From Planctomycetaceae bacterium (GTDB lineage: Bacteria; Planctomycetota; Planctomycetia; Pirellulales; UBA1268), in assembly GCA_947449135.1 (NCBI GenBank), contig CANFQO010000010.1, positions 1 through 63,476 on the forward strand: a stretch of 63,476 bases of DNA, written 5' to 3'. Below are positions 1-7,364 of the stretch, in pieces (the stretch's first letter is position 1; each line of letters begins with the position of its first letter). Below the pieces are notes generated by a model. It ran no database searches. It was not told the DNA's origin and saw nothing but the letters and a program-made list of their open reading frames with translations. Made by a program: the position numbers and the translations under genes.

Positions 1-2
1 GC

Positions 3-683
3 TATGAACAGGTGCCGGTACTCGGCTTCAATCTCGGCACGCTCGGCTTCCTTGCCGATTCCTCGATCGACGAGGCGGAGGCAGCCCTCACGGACATCGC
101 CACGGGAAGCTTCCGACTCGTCGACCATCTCATGTTTGAGACGGAGGTCATCCGGGATTCCACGACGATCCATCGTGAACTGGGTCTCAACGAGACCTCA
201 ATCCTCGCCGGCCCCCCCTTCTCGATGATCGATATCTGTCTCTTCGTTGATGGCGAGATCGCCACAACCTACCGCAGCGATGGCCTGATCGTGAGCACCC
301 CCGTCGGTTCGACCGCCTACAACCTCTCGGCCGGCGGCCCAATCATCCGCAAGGATCTCGACGCCTTTGTCTTCACACCGCTCAATCCCCACACGCTGAC
401 CAACCGCACCGTCGTCGACTCCGCGACCCGAGGCTACGAACTGCTCGTCCCGCGGCCCAACGAGGGGTCGGCCTGCGTGGTCGACGGCCGCCTGATCACG
501 TCACTTGTCGCTGGCGACCGGGTGACGATCCGGCGGGCAGTGCCACGGTTCACGCTCATTGAAACGGGAACCCACAGCTACTACCGCACGCTCCGTGACA
601 AGCTGCAATGGGGCGGTGGCATCCATGGCGCCGGCTCACGGGCTCCCAGCGGCGGTGGCCTCTCCAGCGGAGGCGTTGCATGA
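3..683 (+). CDS. nadK: NAD kinase (5' end outside the window)
   Basis: Phosphorylates NAD to NADP in the cytoplasm using ATP or polyphosphate. The frame is open from the first bases, and the first visible residues (YEQVPVLGFNLGTLGFLA) match the region just after the family's GGDGT motif, so the gene starts upstream and the N-terminal catalytic aspartate region is not visible. The family signature DGLIVSTPVGSTAYNLSAGG is intact at bases ~282-345. The C-terminal tail is Gly/Ser-rich and longer than needed for the fold. The stop overlaps the next start codon as ATGA, which suggests translational coupling with the exported protein downstream. Confidence 0.93.
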   Translation, partial: YEQVPVLGFNLGTLGFLADSSIDEAEAALTDIATGSFRLVDHLMFETEVIRDSTTIHRELGLNETSILAGPPFSMIDICLFVDGEIATTYRSDGLIVSTPVGSTAYNLSAGGPIIRKDLDAFVFTPLNPHTLTNRTVVDSATRGYELLVPRPNEGSACVVDGRLITSLVAGDRVTIRRAVPRFTLIETGTHSYYRTLRDKLQWGGGIHGAGSRAPSGGGLSSGGVA

Positions 684-1579
684 CGCAGCAATCGCCGCCA
701 CATCACCGCTCGATCATGAGCCACATGCATTGGTCGCTCCTGATCCTGCTCAGCTGGCCGCTGCTGGCTGCCGGCACCGGCCGGGCGGCCGACAATGCCG
801 ACCCTGCTCCGCGACCGGTAACGCTCGAATACCGCTTTCAGCCGCGCGAAAAGATCAACATGGACGTATCGCACCGTGCCATTACCGAAACCACGGTCGG
901 TGCCACATCGCAATCGACCGAAACGGCCACCGATTCGCTCAAAACCTGGACGGTGGTGGACGTCGATGCCGCCGGACTGGCCACGCTTGAACACTCCGTT
1001 GACGACGTGACCATGACCTCCAGCACGAGCGACCGTGGCCAGATCCGCTGGAGCAGTCGCGGCGACGAGGCCGCACCCCCGGGCTATGAGCAGGTGAAAG
1101 CGAGCCTCGGCGTGCCGCTCTCGCGATTGGTCGTGGATCGCAGCGGCCGTGTGCTCAGTCGCCACGATCTGCGTCCCTGCCCACCCTCCAGCACGGGCGA
1201 CCTCGTGGTGGTGCCGCTCCCCGAGGGGCCGGTGACCGAAGGATCCGAGTGGACGGTTCCCCAGGAAGTGGTCGTCGAGGTGCCTGGCGGACTGCGCAAG
1301 GCGGTGCGGACACGGCTGCGTTACCAACTCACGGCAGTGCGAGATGGCATCGCAACGATCCGCGTCGACACGACGGTGCTCACGCCGATCGACGATCCTC
1401 GGCTCGAATCCCGGCTGCTCGAACGCATCTGGGACGGCGTCATCGAGTTTGACATCGACCGCGGCCGCGTTCTTCGCCGGGCCACCGGAATCGACAGACG
1501 CGTGGTCGGCTTCGAGGGCCCGGAGTCGAGCGTCCGCTACAAGTCGAGCCTGGAAGAGCGGCTGGTCGAAAAGCGATAG
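680..1579 (+). CDS. Exported protein of unknown function (possibly DUF6263-like)
   Basis: About 299 residues. The start at 680 overlaps the nadK stop (ATGA); an in-frame ATG at 716 is an alternative. A hydrophobic signal-like segment (WSLLILLSWPLLAAG, residues ~17-31) precedes a likely cleavage site near GRAA, so the mature protein is probably periplasmic. The body is rich in beta-type sequence with repeated T/V/R strands. It resembles planctomycete DUF6263-type proteins by general appearance only; I recognise no catalytic motif. Its coupling to nadK may be positional only. Confidence 0.7.
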   Translation: MTQQSPPHHRSIMSHMHWSLLILLSWPLLAAGTGRAADNADPAPRPVTLEYRFQPREKINMDVSHRAITETTVGATSQSTETATDSLKTWTVVDVDAAGLATLEHSVDDVTMTSSTSDRGQIRWSSRGDEAAPPGYEQVKASLGVPLSRLVVDRSGRVLSRHDLRPCPPSSTGDLVVVPLPEGPVTEGSEWTVPQEVVVEVPGGLRKAVRTRLRYQLTAVRDGIATIRVDTTVLTPIDDPRLESRLLERIWDGVIEFDIDRGRVLRRATGIDRRVVGFEGPESSVRYKSSLEERLVEKR

Positions 1580-1599
1580 GAGCTGTCTTCACGAAAAAC

Positions 1600-1620
1600 A
1601 TCGCATCCCGCGATTTTTTC
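1600..1620 (+). terminator. Rho-independent terminator after the exported protein gene
   Basis: A 5-bp stem ATCGC/GCGAT with loop ATCCC is followed directly by six T residues, 20 bases after the stop at 1579. The stem is short but the T-run makes a terminator likely. The loop ATCCC is of the same type as the loops in the hairpins just downstream. Confidence 0.6.
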
Positions 1621-1623
1621 TTG

Positions 1624-1666
1624 GCGGGCCTCCGCCCGCTGGCGCGAGCGTGGCATCCTGCCACGC
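1624..1666. repeat. Hairpin pair with CTCC and ATCCT loops, just before repeat A copy 1
   Basis: Two perfect hairpins stand side by side: GCGGGC-CTCC-GCCCGC (1624-1639) and GCGTGGC-ATCCT-GCCACGC (1648-1666). Neither is followed by a T-run. Hairpins with the same loops but different stems lie at 12551-12669, 16724-16765 and 26562-26606. On the opposite strand the loops read GGAG and AGGAT. They lie 14 bases before repeat A copy 1, in the gap between the convergent exported-protein gene and dnaA. Confidence 0.65.
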
Positions 1667-1679
1667 GATCGTGAAGCGG

Positions 1680-1797
1680 GAGCCGGTCGGAGGCACGCGC
1701 AGGAGTCCGGTGAATTCTGCGACTCACGAGCGATGCACGATTCGCCCAAGAGCCTCCCGTAGCAGAATCCGCCGGCGACGAGCATGCCGCAGCCGGC
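1680..1797 (+). repeat. Dispersed structured repeat A, copy 1
   Basis: A 118-bp unit running from GAGCCGGTCGGAGGCACGCG to CATGCCGCAGCCGGC. Other copies are at 16841-16956 (+), 26433-26550 (-) and 38777-38892 (+). It is almost identical to the copy at 26433. The inner stem pairs CCGGTG-A-ATTCTGC (1707-1720) with GCAGAAT-C-CGCCGG (1762-1775). The outer ends pair GCCGG/CCGGC and GGCA/TGCC. It sits between two convergent genes. Reading it as protein gives look-alike peptides in all copies, but there is no start signal or consistent frame. Confidence 0.85.
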
Positions 1798-1873
1798 GGG
1801 CTGGTTCTAGCACCTAGCAGCGGCGAGAACTTCCGAACAGGCTGGAAAAACGCCCGCTTTCGCGAAAGCTGTC

Positions 1874-3454
1874 TCAGCTGGCGCGGAGCACGTCTTCAAC
1901 GCGGCGGATCGCCTCTTCGACATCCCACGTGGCGTCGGCCAGCACGATCCGCGACCGCTGCGTGACCCATTCCCCAACGGTCTTCTGCGCCGAGATCACC
2001 GTGGAGTGGCTGCGACGACCGAAGTAGCTGCCGATCTCCGACAGCGCCGACGTGGTGTGCCGCCGAGCCAGAAACATCGCCAGCATCCGAGGATGGTTGA
2101 CGGTGCGGGCTCTTTTCGCCGATTGCAGACTTCCCGACTCGATGCCAAAGGCGGCGCAGACGGCCCGTTCAATGTCGGCCAACCGCACGCTGCGAGCACT
2201 CGAACGCACGAGGTCGGCAAGGGCCTCCTCGGCCATCCCGAGCGTGACCGGGAGGCCCAGCATGTGGCTGGTGGCCTCGAGCCGGTTCAAAGCGCCGAGA
2301 AGCTCCCGGGCGTGGCGGGTCATGTGCGTGGCGACGTAGTGAATCACCTCGTCGGGTAGCGACAGGCCGCGTTTGGCGGCGACGGCCAAGACGATGCCCC
2401 GCCGGACGTCATAGTCGGGCGGTTCGATCCGTGCGGTCATGCCGCCCCGCAGCCGCGTGAGCAGATCGGGGCCAAGGCCGTCGAGCGCCGAGAGATCACG
2501 GTCAGAGGCAAAAACCAACTGCCGCCCCTGGCGGTGGAGAGCGTCGACGGTCTGCTGCACCTCCATCAGCGTGGCCCGCTTGCCGGCAAAGAATTGCAGG
2601 TCGTCGATCACAAGCAGGTCGGCATTTCGGCAGCCCCGGCGGAAGCCGGGTAGGCCGCTGCCATGGAGGGCCTGCAGGAAGCTCGTTGTGAACTGCTCCG
2701 CTGAGAGGAGAAGGGTGGCTGCCCCCGGATGCAGTTCGCGAAACCGACCGCAGATGCCCTCGAGCAGATGCGATTTGCCCACTCCGCTGGGACCGTGGAT
2801 GACCAAAGGCGACATCTCTCCGGGCCGCGTGGCCGCAATTTCAACAGCCGCAAACGCCATGCGATTGCTCGGGCCGACTACGAAACTCTCGAGGCCGGCT
2901 GCTGGCCGACGCGTGGCAAGTTCACCGGCCCCAGCCGGAGCCGGCACGGTTCGGCTGCCGGGCTGGCGGCGCGGGCTGATCGTTCCGGTTCGCTGCGGCC
3001 TGACAACGTCGTGAGACGAAGCCTTTGCGACAGGGCTCAACTCGCTCAGGGCCGACGGCTTCGTCGGCGTTGCCACCACCGCAATCGCCGTCGAAGCAGC
3101 AGTCCGCCAGGCGACCGACCAGTCGTGGCCACAGACACCCTGTACCGCAGCCTCGACATCGGCGTGAAACGTCCGCTTCAGCCATTCCTGGGAAAAAGCA
3201 TTGCCGACGCTCACGATGATGGAACCGCCATCCGCTGCCGCCTCGGGATTTGGCGTTTCGACGTCGATGGCGACGGCATCGCCGAACCAGACCGCATACC
3301 GTTCCGCCCCAAGCCGTTCCCGCAGGGCCGCCTCGACCCGTTTTGCCACCGTCTTGAGATCACGTTCCTGGCTCCTGCCGCCGTCATCGCAGGCATTCGG
3401 GGTATAGCTCGGCATAATGCCCCCGTTCTCCGCGATGACTGCTGCTTTCGCCAT
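1874..3454 (-). CDS. dnaA: Chromosomal replication initiator DnaA
   Basis: AAA+ ATPase that binds DnaA boxes and opens the origin. About 526 residues, longer than the usual ~450 because of a low-complexity linker (residues ~115-190). An N-terminal domain I (KRVEAALRERLGAERYAVWF) is present. Walker A GPSGVGKS is at ~221-228 and Walker B LLVIDDLQFF at ~278. The C-terminal helix-turn-helix carries the signature AKRARTVNHPRMLAMFLARR and FGRRSHSTVISA. The ATG at 3454 is chosen because GGAG lies five bases upstream; the frame also has ATGs at 3472 and 3415. No dnaN, recF, gyrB or rpmH is adjacent, so this need not mark the replication origin. Confidence 0.95.
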   Translation of the reverse strand: MAKAAVIAENGGIMPSYTPNACDDGGRSQERDLKTVAKRVEAALRERLGAERYAVWFGDAVAIDVETPNPEAAADGGSIIVSVGNAFSQEWLKRTFHADVEAAVQGVCGHDWSVAWRTAASTAIAVVATPTKPSALSELSPVAKASSHDVVRPQRTGTISPRRQPGSRTVPAPAGAGELATRRPAAGLESFVVGPSNRMAFAAVEIAATRPGEMSPLVIHGPSGVGKSHLLEGICGRFRELHPGAATLLLSAEQFTTSFLQALHGSGLPGFRRGCRNADLLVIDDLQFFAGKRATLMEVQQTVDALHRQGRQLVFASDRDLSALDGLGPDLLTRLRGGMTARIEPPDYDVRRGIVLAVAAKRGLSLPDEVIHYVATHMTRHARELLGALNRLEATSHMLGLPVTLGMAEEALADLVRSSARSVRLADIERAVCAAFGIESGSLQSAKRARTVNHPRMLAMFLARRHTTSALSEIGSYFGRRSHSTVISAQKTVGEWVTQRSRIVLADATWDVEEAIRRVEDVLRAS

Positions 3455-3551
3455 AGCTGCTCCATGCACCAAAACCGCCCTGGGCGATGGGCCGGCTGGC
3501 CACTCCCCAAAAGCATCCTTGGATCATCCATGAATCGTTCGTAGCGGGGCG

Positions 3552-3579
3552 AGTATAGGAGTGCGAGGAGTGCTGTCAA
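3552..3579 (-). promoter_or_regulatory. Sigma70-type promoter of dnaA with an overlapping palindrome
   Basis: On the minus strand a perfect TTGACA (-35) is followed by a 16-bp spacer and TATACT (-10), about 80-100 bases upstream of the dnaA start. The inverted repeat GCTGTC-N8-GACAGC (3572-3591) overlaps the -35 box and could be an operator for a repressor. This is the best consensus promoter seen in the window. Confidence 0.75.
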
Positions 3580-3685
3580 AGCCATGACAGCAGTGCAGCC
3601 GAAAGTGCAGCGACGAACGATTTTCGCTGCTGACAAGACTGCCCAACACCGTGCGATTGCGATCCCGATCAGACCACTGAAGCGG

Positions 3686-3703
3686 TGCACAAACTGTGCA
3701 AAA
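3686..3703. promoter_or_regulatory. Palindrome TGCACA-AAC-TGTGCA with a DnaA-box-like match
   Basis: A perfect 6+3+6 inverted repeat at 3686-3700. Its right arm runs into TGTGCAAAA, whose complement TTTTGCACA fits the DnaA-box consensus TTWTNCACA (3695-3703). It lies about 110 bases upstream of the dnaA -35 box and upstream of the divergent PDZ gene. It could be a single DnaA site for autoregulation or an operator for another regulator. I found only one such box here, so it does not by itself indicate oriC. Confidence 0.4.
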
Positions 3704-3897
3704 CCACAAAAAAACGCTGCTTCTTACGGGCCCGGCAGACGACGAAGGATTTTCCTATACTGTGGCCTCATCGATGCGGCAGTCACGATCTGCAAGGTGT
3801 GCGGATCGTGCCGGTTGAACTGCCGTGTTTCCGTTGTTCTCGTGTCCGGCTGACGGTACTCCGCCGGTTTTTGGTCACGACTCGCACCAGGATGCGC

Positions 3898-5406
3898 ATG
3901 ATGCCCTTCTCCAGGATTTCCAGCCGTTGTGGCCTGGCAGGCGACACCGTCTGCACGATCGGCCGGTCCGTTCGTCTCGCCGTTCATCTGGCGTTCGTCT
4001 CCGGACCATCCCTGGCAAAGATATGGTTGGCCTTGTCCGCCGTTGCAGCGGCACTGGCCTTCGGCGGGCATACCGCGATGGCCGCCGATGACGCTCCCGC
4101 TGCGGGCAGCAGCTTCCAAACCGAAGACATCTCGATCGGTGAGCCGATCTCACTGCCCTCGGCGCCCCCCCTCGCCGCGCCCGCACCAGCGGCAACTCCA
4201 TCTGGTACGCCATTTCAGCCGCCAGCCGCGCAACTGCCTTCAGTGGTCGTACCCGGCAATCTTGGGCCTGCTGCCGGAACGCCTGCTGCCGGAACACCTG
4301 CTCCTGGAACGCAGCCCCTGACCGCACCTCGTTCATCAAGCCAACCGGAGGCCGTCGGCAGCGGCTGGCTGGGGATCGCCGTTGATGACAAGCTGGTCAC
4401 TGGACGTCTGGTGGTCGTCGAAGTCGCCCAGGATGGGCCGGCGGCCAAGGCTGGCATCAGGCCACAGGACATGCTGCTGGCCATGAACGGCAATCAGCTG
4501 CAGACAAGTGACGAACTTGCGGCGTCGCTGGCCGCCATCGTCCCCGGCCAGCAGGTGAAAATGGTCGTGGGCCGTGACAACCGGATCGAAGACGTCGTGG
4601 CTCAGGCCTCGGCACGCCCACCAGAAGCGGTGTCTCGTGACTGGCAGTCGTCCGGGTTCCAAAACGCCCCCCCGCAGTCCGCTGGGGCCGTTCCCGCCGC
4701 CACGCCGCCAGGGATCGGCGGCCCCGCGCAGCTGTCACTAGCAGAACAGTCCCTGATCAACGAACTCCCTGCGCCGGTGGCCCTGGCTCAGCCCGGCATC
4801 CTCCCTACAACTCCCCGGCCAGCCCGGGCGGTCGCGGAAGCGGGAGCGACACCGCGGCTCGCGTCAGGAAGTTCGGCACCGACGGGCCGAACGGCACTGG
4901 GAGTGAGAACGGTACCGGTCGACCCAAACGTGCAGTCTCGGTTTCACCTCTCCGACACCCACGGCGCGTTCGTCATCGGCGTGGTGCAGGACCTGCCGGC
5001 AGCGAAGGCCGGCGTGCCGCCGGGAAGCGTGATCGTTGCCATCAACAACCAGCCTGTCCGATCACCCCGGGACCTGACGCAACTGGTGTCGCTCGGTCCC
5101 GTGGGTACGCCCGTGCCCATCCAATATGTGCTCCCTGGAGGCCAATCGAAGCATGCCGATGTGGTGCTGCAATCGTTGGAACAGCCGCTTGAGCGGGCGC
5201 TGATCGGCGGCGATGGCGGCCAACCGGCGGAGCCGCCGGCCCTTCAGCCGTCCCCGCTGACCACGCGACGCGTCCAGCCGACTGCTGGATACCAGTCAGC
5301 CGAATCTGATCCGCTGGCCCGACTGGAAGGGCTGCTCCGCCTCATGAGCACCAGGCTCGAGCAGATCGAAAGTCGCCTCGATCGCATCGAGGCGGGCAGT
5401 CGGTAG
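3898..5406 (+). CDS. Exported double-PDZ protein without a protease domain
   Basis: About 502 residues. The start at 3898 has AGGA five bases upstream; ATGs at 3892 and 3901 are alternatives. A hydrophobic signal or anchor segment (IWLALSAVAAALAFGGHTAMA) is followed by a Pro/Ala-rich linker. PDZ 1 (from GWLGIAVDD, bases ~4368-4600) and PDZ 2 (from TALGVRTVPVD, ~4894-5175) both contain the PAAKAG turn typical of HtrA/DegP PDZ domains. The C-terminus is a short coiled coil (RLEGLLRLMSTRLEQIESRL). No trypsin-like His/Asp/Ser triad is present, so it is probably a periplasmic scaffold or adaptor. A -10-like TATACT lies at 3756-3761. The gene ends four bases from the convergent acyltransferase gene. 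Confidence 0.8.
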   Translation: MMPFSRISSRCGLAGDTVCTIGRSVRLAVHLAFVSGPSLAKIWLALSAVAAALAFGGHTAMAADDAPAAGSSFQTEDISIGEPISLPSAPPLAAPAPAATPSGTPFQPPAAQLPSVVVPGNLGPAAGTPAAGTPAPGTQPLTAPRSSSQPEAVGSGWLGIAVDDKLVTGRLVVVEVAQDGPAAKAGIRPQDMLLAMNGNQLQTSDELAASLAAIVPGQQVKMVVGRDNRIEDVVAQASARPPEAVSRDWQSSGFQNAPPQSAGAVPAATPPGIGGPAQLSLAEQSLINELPAPVALAQPGILPTTPRPARAVAEAGATPRLASGSSAPTGRTALGVRTVPVDPNVQSRFHLSDTHGAFVIGVVQDLPAAKAGVPPGSVIVAINNQPVRSPRDLTQLVSLGPVGTPVPIQYVLPGGQSKHADVVLQSLEQPLERALIGGDGGQPAEPPALQPSPLTTRRVQPTAGYQSAESDPLARLEGLLRLMSTRLEQIESRLDRIEAGSR

Positions 5407-5410
5407 GCCT

Positions 5411-6259
5411 TCAGGCCGCCGGCCGATCCGAGTGGCAGGCCGTAGAGACCAGACCAAACCGGGCCAGTTCGTCATCCAATGTCACGCCGGCCGGACCAGG
5501 CAACAGCGCGGAACGCCGGGCGTGCCGCGACGGTTCCTTGCGAACGATCGCCTCACCAGGACGGTGTCCACGCGATCCAGCCCACGCCTCAGCCTCGTCG
5601 GAAAGATGGACGAGAAGGCGTTCAACGCCTGACCGCTGCAGTTCCAATGCATCGCGGTCGAGGTCCGGAGGCACGTGGATCGCCCGGCTCACCACACCGC
5701 GGGCCCTCGACCAGGGGCGGGGAATGGCGAACCGGTCCCATGTGCTCAGTCGCCAGGGGCGCTCATACCCGAACCCCATGATCACGATCGGTATCCGCAT
5801 CGTGCTTGCGAGGAAGACACAGCCAGGAGCCAACCGGCGGCGCGGTCCCCGCGGACCGTCGGGAGTGATCGTGAGATTTTCGCTGTCGGCCCGGCTCGCC
5901 AGTTCCCGAAGCGCCACCGAGCCACCCTTGAACGTACTGCCCCGCACCACGCCGAAGCCCATCAACCCCGCCACACGGGCGAGAATGTCGGCGTCGTGAT
6001 GACGAGACAGCAGCATGGCGATGTTGGAATGCCCGCGGAGATACAGCGGCAGCAGGATGTTTTCATGCCAAAACACGTAGATCTTCGTGCCACGGTACTC
6101 GGGATGCACCGGGTCAACGGTTGGATCGCCGAAGTCCACACGGTAGTCAAGCGTGCCCATCCACTGCCGAATGCAGGCCGTGGAGAGGAGGGACGTTGCG
6201 CTGATGGCCAGCGAAGACTCGAGCTTCACGAATCCGTTTCCTTTCTTGTCTCGACTCAT
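5411..6259 (-). CDS. DUF374-type lysophospholipid acyltransferase family protein
   Basis: About 282 residues. It has the features of the DUF374/LPLAT family: an early WHEN block (VFWHENILLPLYLRG), an HHDADILARVAGLMGF block, GVVRGSTFKGG, and the TPDGPRGPRR motif. By family knowledge it transfers an acyl chain, possibly to a lipid A-like or phospholipid acceptor, at the inner membrane. The N-terminus is weakly hydrophobic. The last ~70 residues, after the catalytic fold, are an extension I do not recognise. It is the last gene of a minus-strand run AsmA-like / dapF / this gene, 66 bases after dapF. Confidence 0.85.
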   Translation of the reverse strand: MSRDKKGNGFVKLESSLAISATSLLSTACIRQWMGTLDYRVDFGDPTVDPVHPEYRGTKIYVFWHENILLPLYLRGHSNIAMLLSRHHDADILARVAGLMGFGVVRGSTFKGGSVALRELASRADSENLTITPDGPRGPRRRLAPGCVFLASTMRIPIVIMGFGYERPWRLSTWDRFAIPRPWSRARGVVSRAIHVPPDLDRDALELQRSGVERLLVHLSDEAEAWAGSRGHRPGEAIVRKEPSRHARRSALLPGPAGVTLDDELARFGLVSTACHSDRPAA

Positions 6260-6325
6260 TTTCTCGACCGAACGCAGAGGAGGCCACGCTCACTCACCAA
6301 ATCGCCGCCGGGGCGGGAACCACGT

Positions 6326-7231
6326 TCACGACTCCCACCAGGTGCCCTCAAAGACCTCCTCGGCCGGCCCTGTCATGAAAACATGGCCGGAGACCGCCCA
6401 CTCGAGATCCAAGGCCCCGCCAGGCACCTCAGCCAGGATCCGGCGTGCGGTCCGCCCGGTGAGAACGCCCGACACGCACACGGCTGAGGCGCCTGTGCCA
6501 CAGGCCATCGTGATGCCGCTGCCGCGTTCCCAGGTCCGCATCCTCACCCGCTCTGGTGACTGTACTTCGACGAAATGCACGTTGACCCGTCGGGGAAAAA
6601 GCGGGTGAGTTTCAATCCGCGGACCGATGGCCTCCAGCGGCACGCGGGCGACATCCCGACAGTAGAAGGTCACGTGTGGGTTGCCCATCGACACGCAGGT
6701 CATCCGGGGATCGAGCCCCGCCGCCTCCCACCAGGCCTCCGGCGGGCCAAGTGCGGCGCACGCAGCATCGATGATGCGGCCGCCAGTTGATTCCGCGGCA
6801 GCGATCTCAGCGATCGCTACCGGAATCTCGCTCGCCGCAAGCAGTGGCTCGCCCATGTCGACGCGAACCTGCGAATGGCGGGCTGATACTGGCGTCACCT
6901 CGAGCGTGAGCACGCCTCTGCCGGTCTCGATGGTCACCGGCCCGGCCGGCACCCGTCCGCGGGCCACCACCAGGTGCGCCACGCACCGCACTCCGTTGCC
7001 ACACATTTCCGACTCGCTGCCGTCGGCATTGAACATCCGCATCCGTGCCGCGGCTACGGTCGAGGGCATCACCAGCACGAGTCCGTCGCCACCGACGCCG
7101 AAATGCCGATCGGCTATCCGCGGCGCCAGGGCGGCCGGATCCGCCGGCGTCGGCTCGGCAAAGCAGTCGATGTAGACATAGTCGTTGCCCGCTCCCTGAA
7201 GCTTCACAAAGTGAATTGCTCGTGCCGTCAT
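6326..7231 (-). CDS. dapF: Diaminopimelate epimerase
   Basis: Interconverts LL- and meso-diaminopimelate for lysine and peptidoglycan synthesis. About 301 residues from ATG 7231, with GGAGAG seven bases upstream; the frame stays open further upstream without family similarity. Catalytic Cys77 lies in SEMCGNGVRC and Cys245 in MACGTGAS. The substrate-binding FVKLQGAGNDYVYID segment opens the protein and GVGGDGLV follows. Meso-DAP production fits a planctomycete that makes peptidoglycan. It lies between the AsmA-like gene (133-base gap) and the acyltransferase. Confidence 0.96.
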   Translation of the reverse strand: MTARAIHFVKLQGAGNDYVYIDCFAEPTPADPAALAPRIADRHFGVGGDGLVLVMPSTVAAARMRMFNADGSESEMCGNGVRCVAHLVVARGRVPAGPVTIETGRGVLTLEVTPVSARHSQVRVDMGEPLLAASEIPVAIAEIAAAESTGGRIIDAACAALGPPEAWWEAAGLDPRMTCVSMGNPHVTFYCRDVARVPLEAIGPRIETHPLFPRRVNVHFVEVQSPERVRMRTWERGSGITMACGTGASAVCVSGVLTGRTARRILAEVPGGALDLEWAVSGHVFMTGPAEEVFEGTWWES

Positions 7232-7364
7232 CCTCTCTCCTCTGGCCACGCCCTTGTTGTGTTCATCGCCGCCGATCATTCCGAACGCGATCGTCCTCGT
7301 CGGCATGCCGCCAGTATGACGACAGACCAGCCTGCACACGCAATCTGCCGCACAGTCTCGGCAG

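Noticed and set aside
1537-1785. Peptide with MLVAGGFCYGRLL found again near 16.9 and 26.4 kb
   Set aside because: Looks like a conserved small protein, but the resemblance comes from repeat A itself. No ribosome site, frames differ in length, and copy 4 breaks the reading.
1680-1797. Repeat A as an ordinary rho-independent terminator
   Set aside because: None of the four copies has a T-run after the stem, and the unit is over 115 bases long.
3455-3897. Replication origin upstream of dnaA
   Set aside because: Only one DnaA-like box, no AT-rich unwinding region, and no dnaN or gyrB next door.
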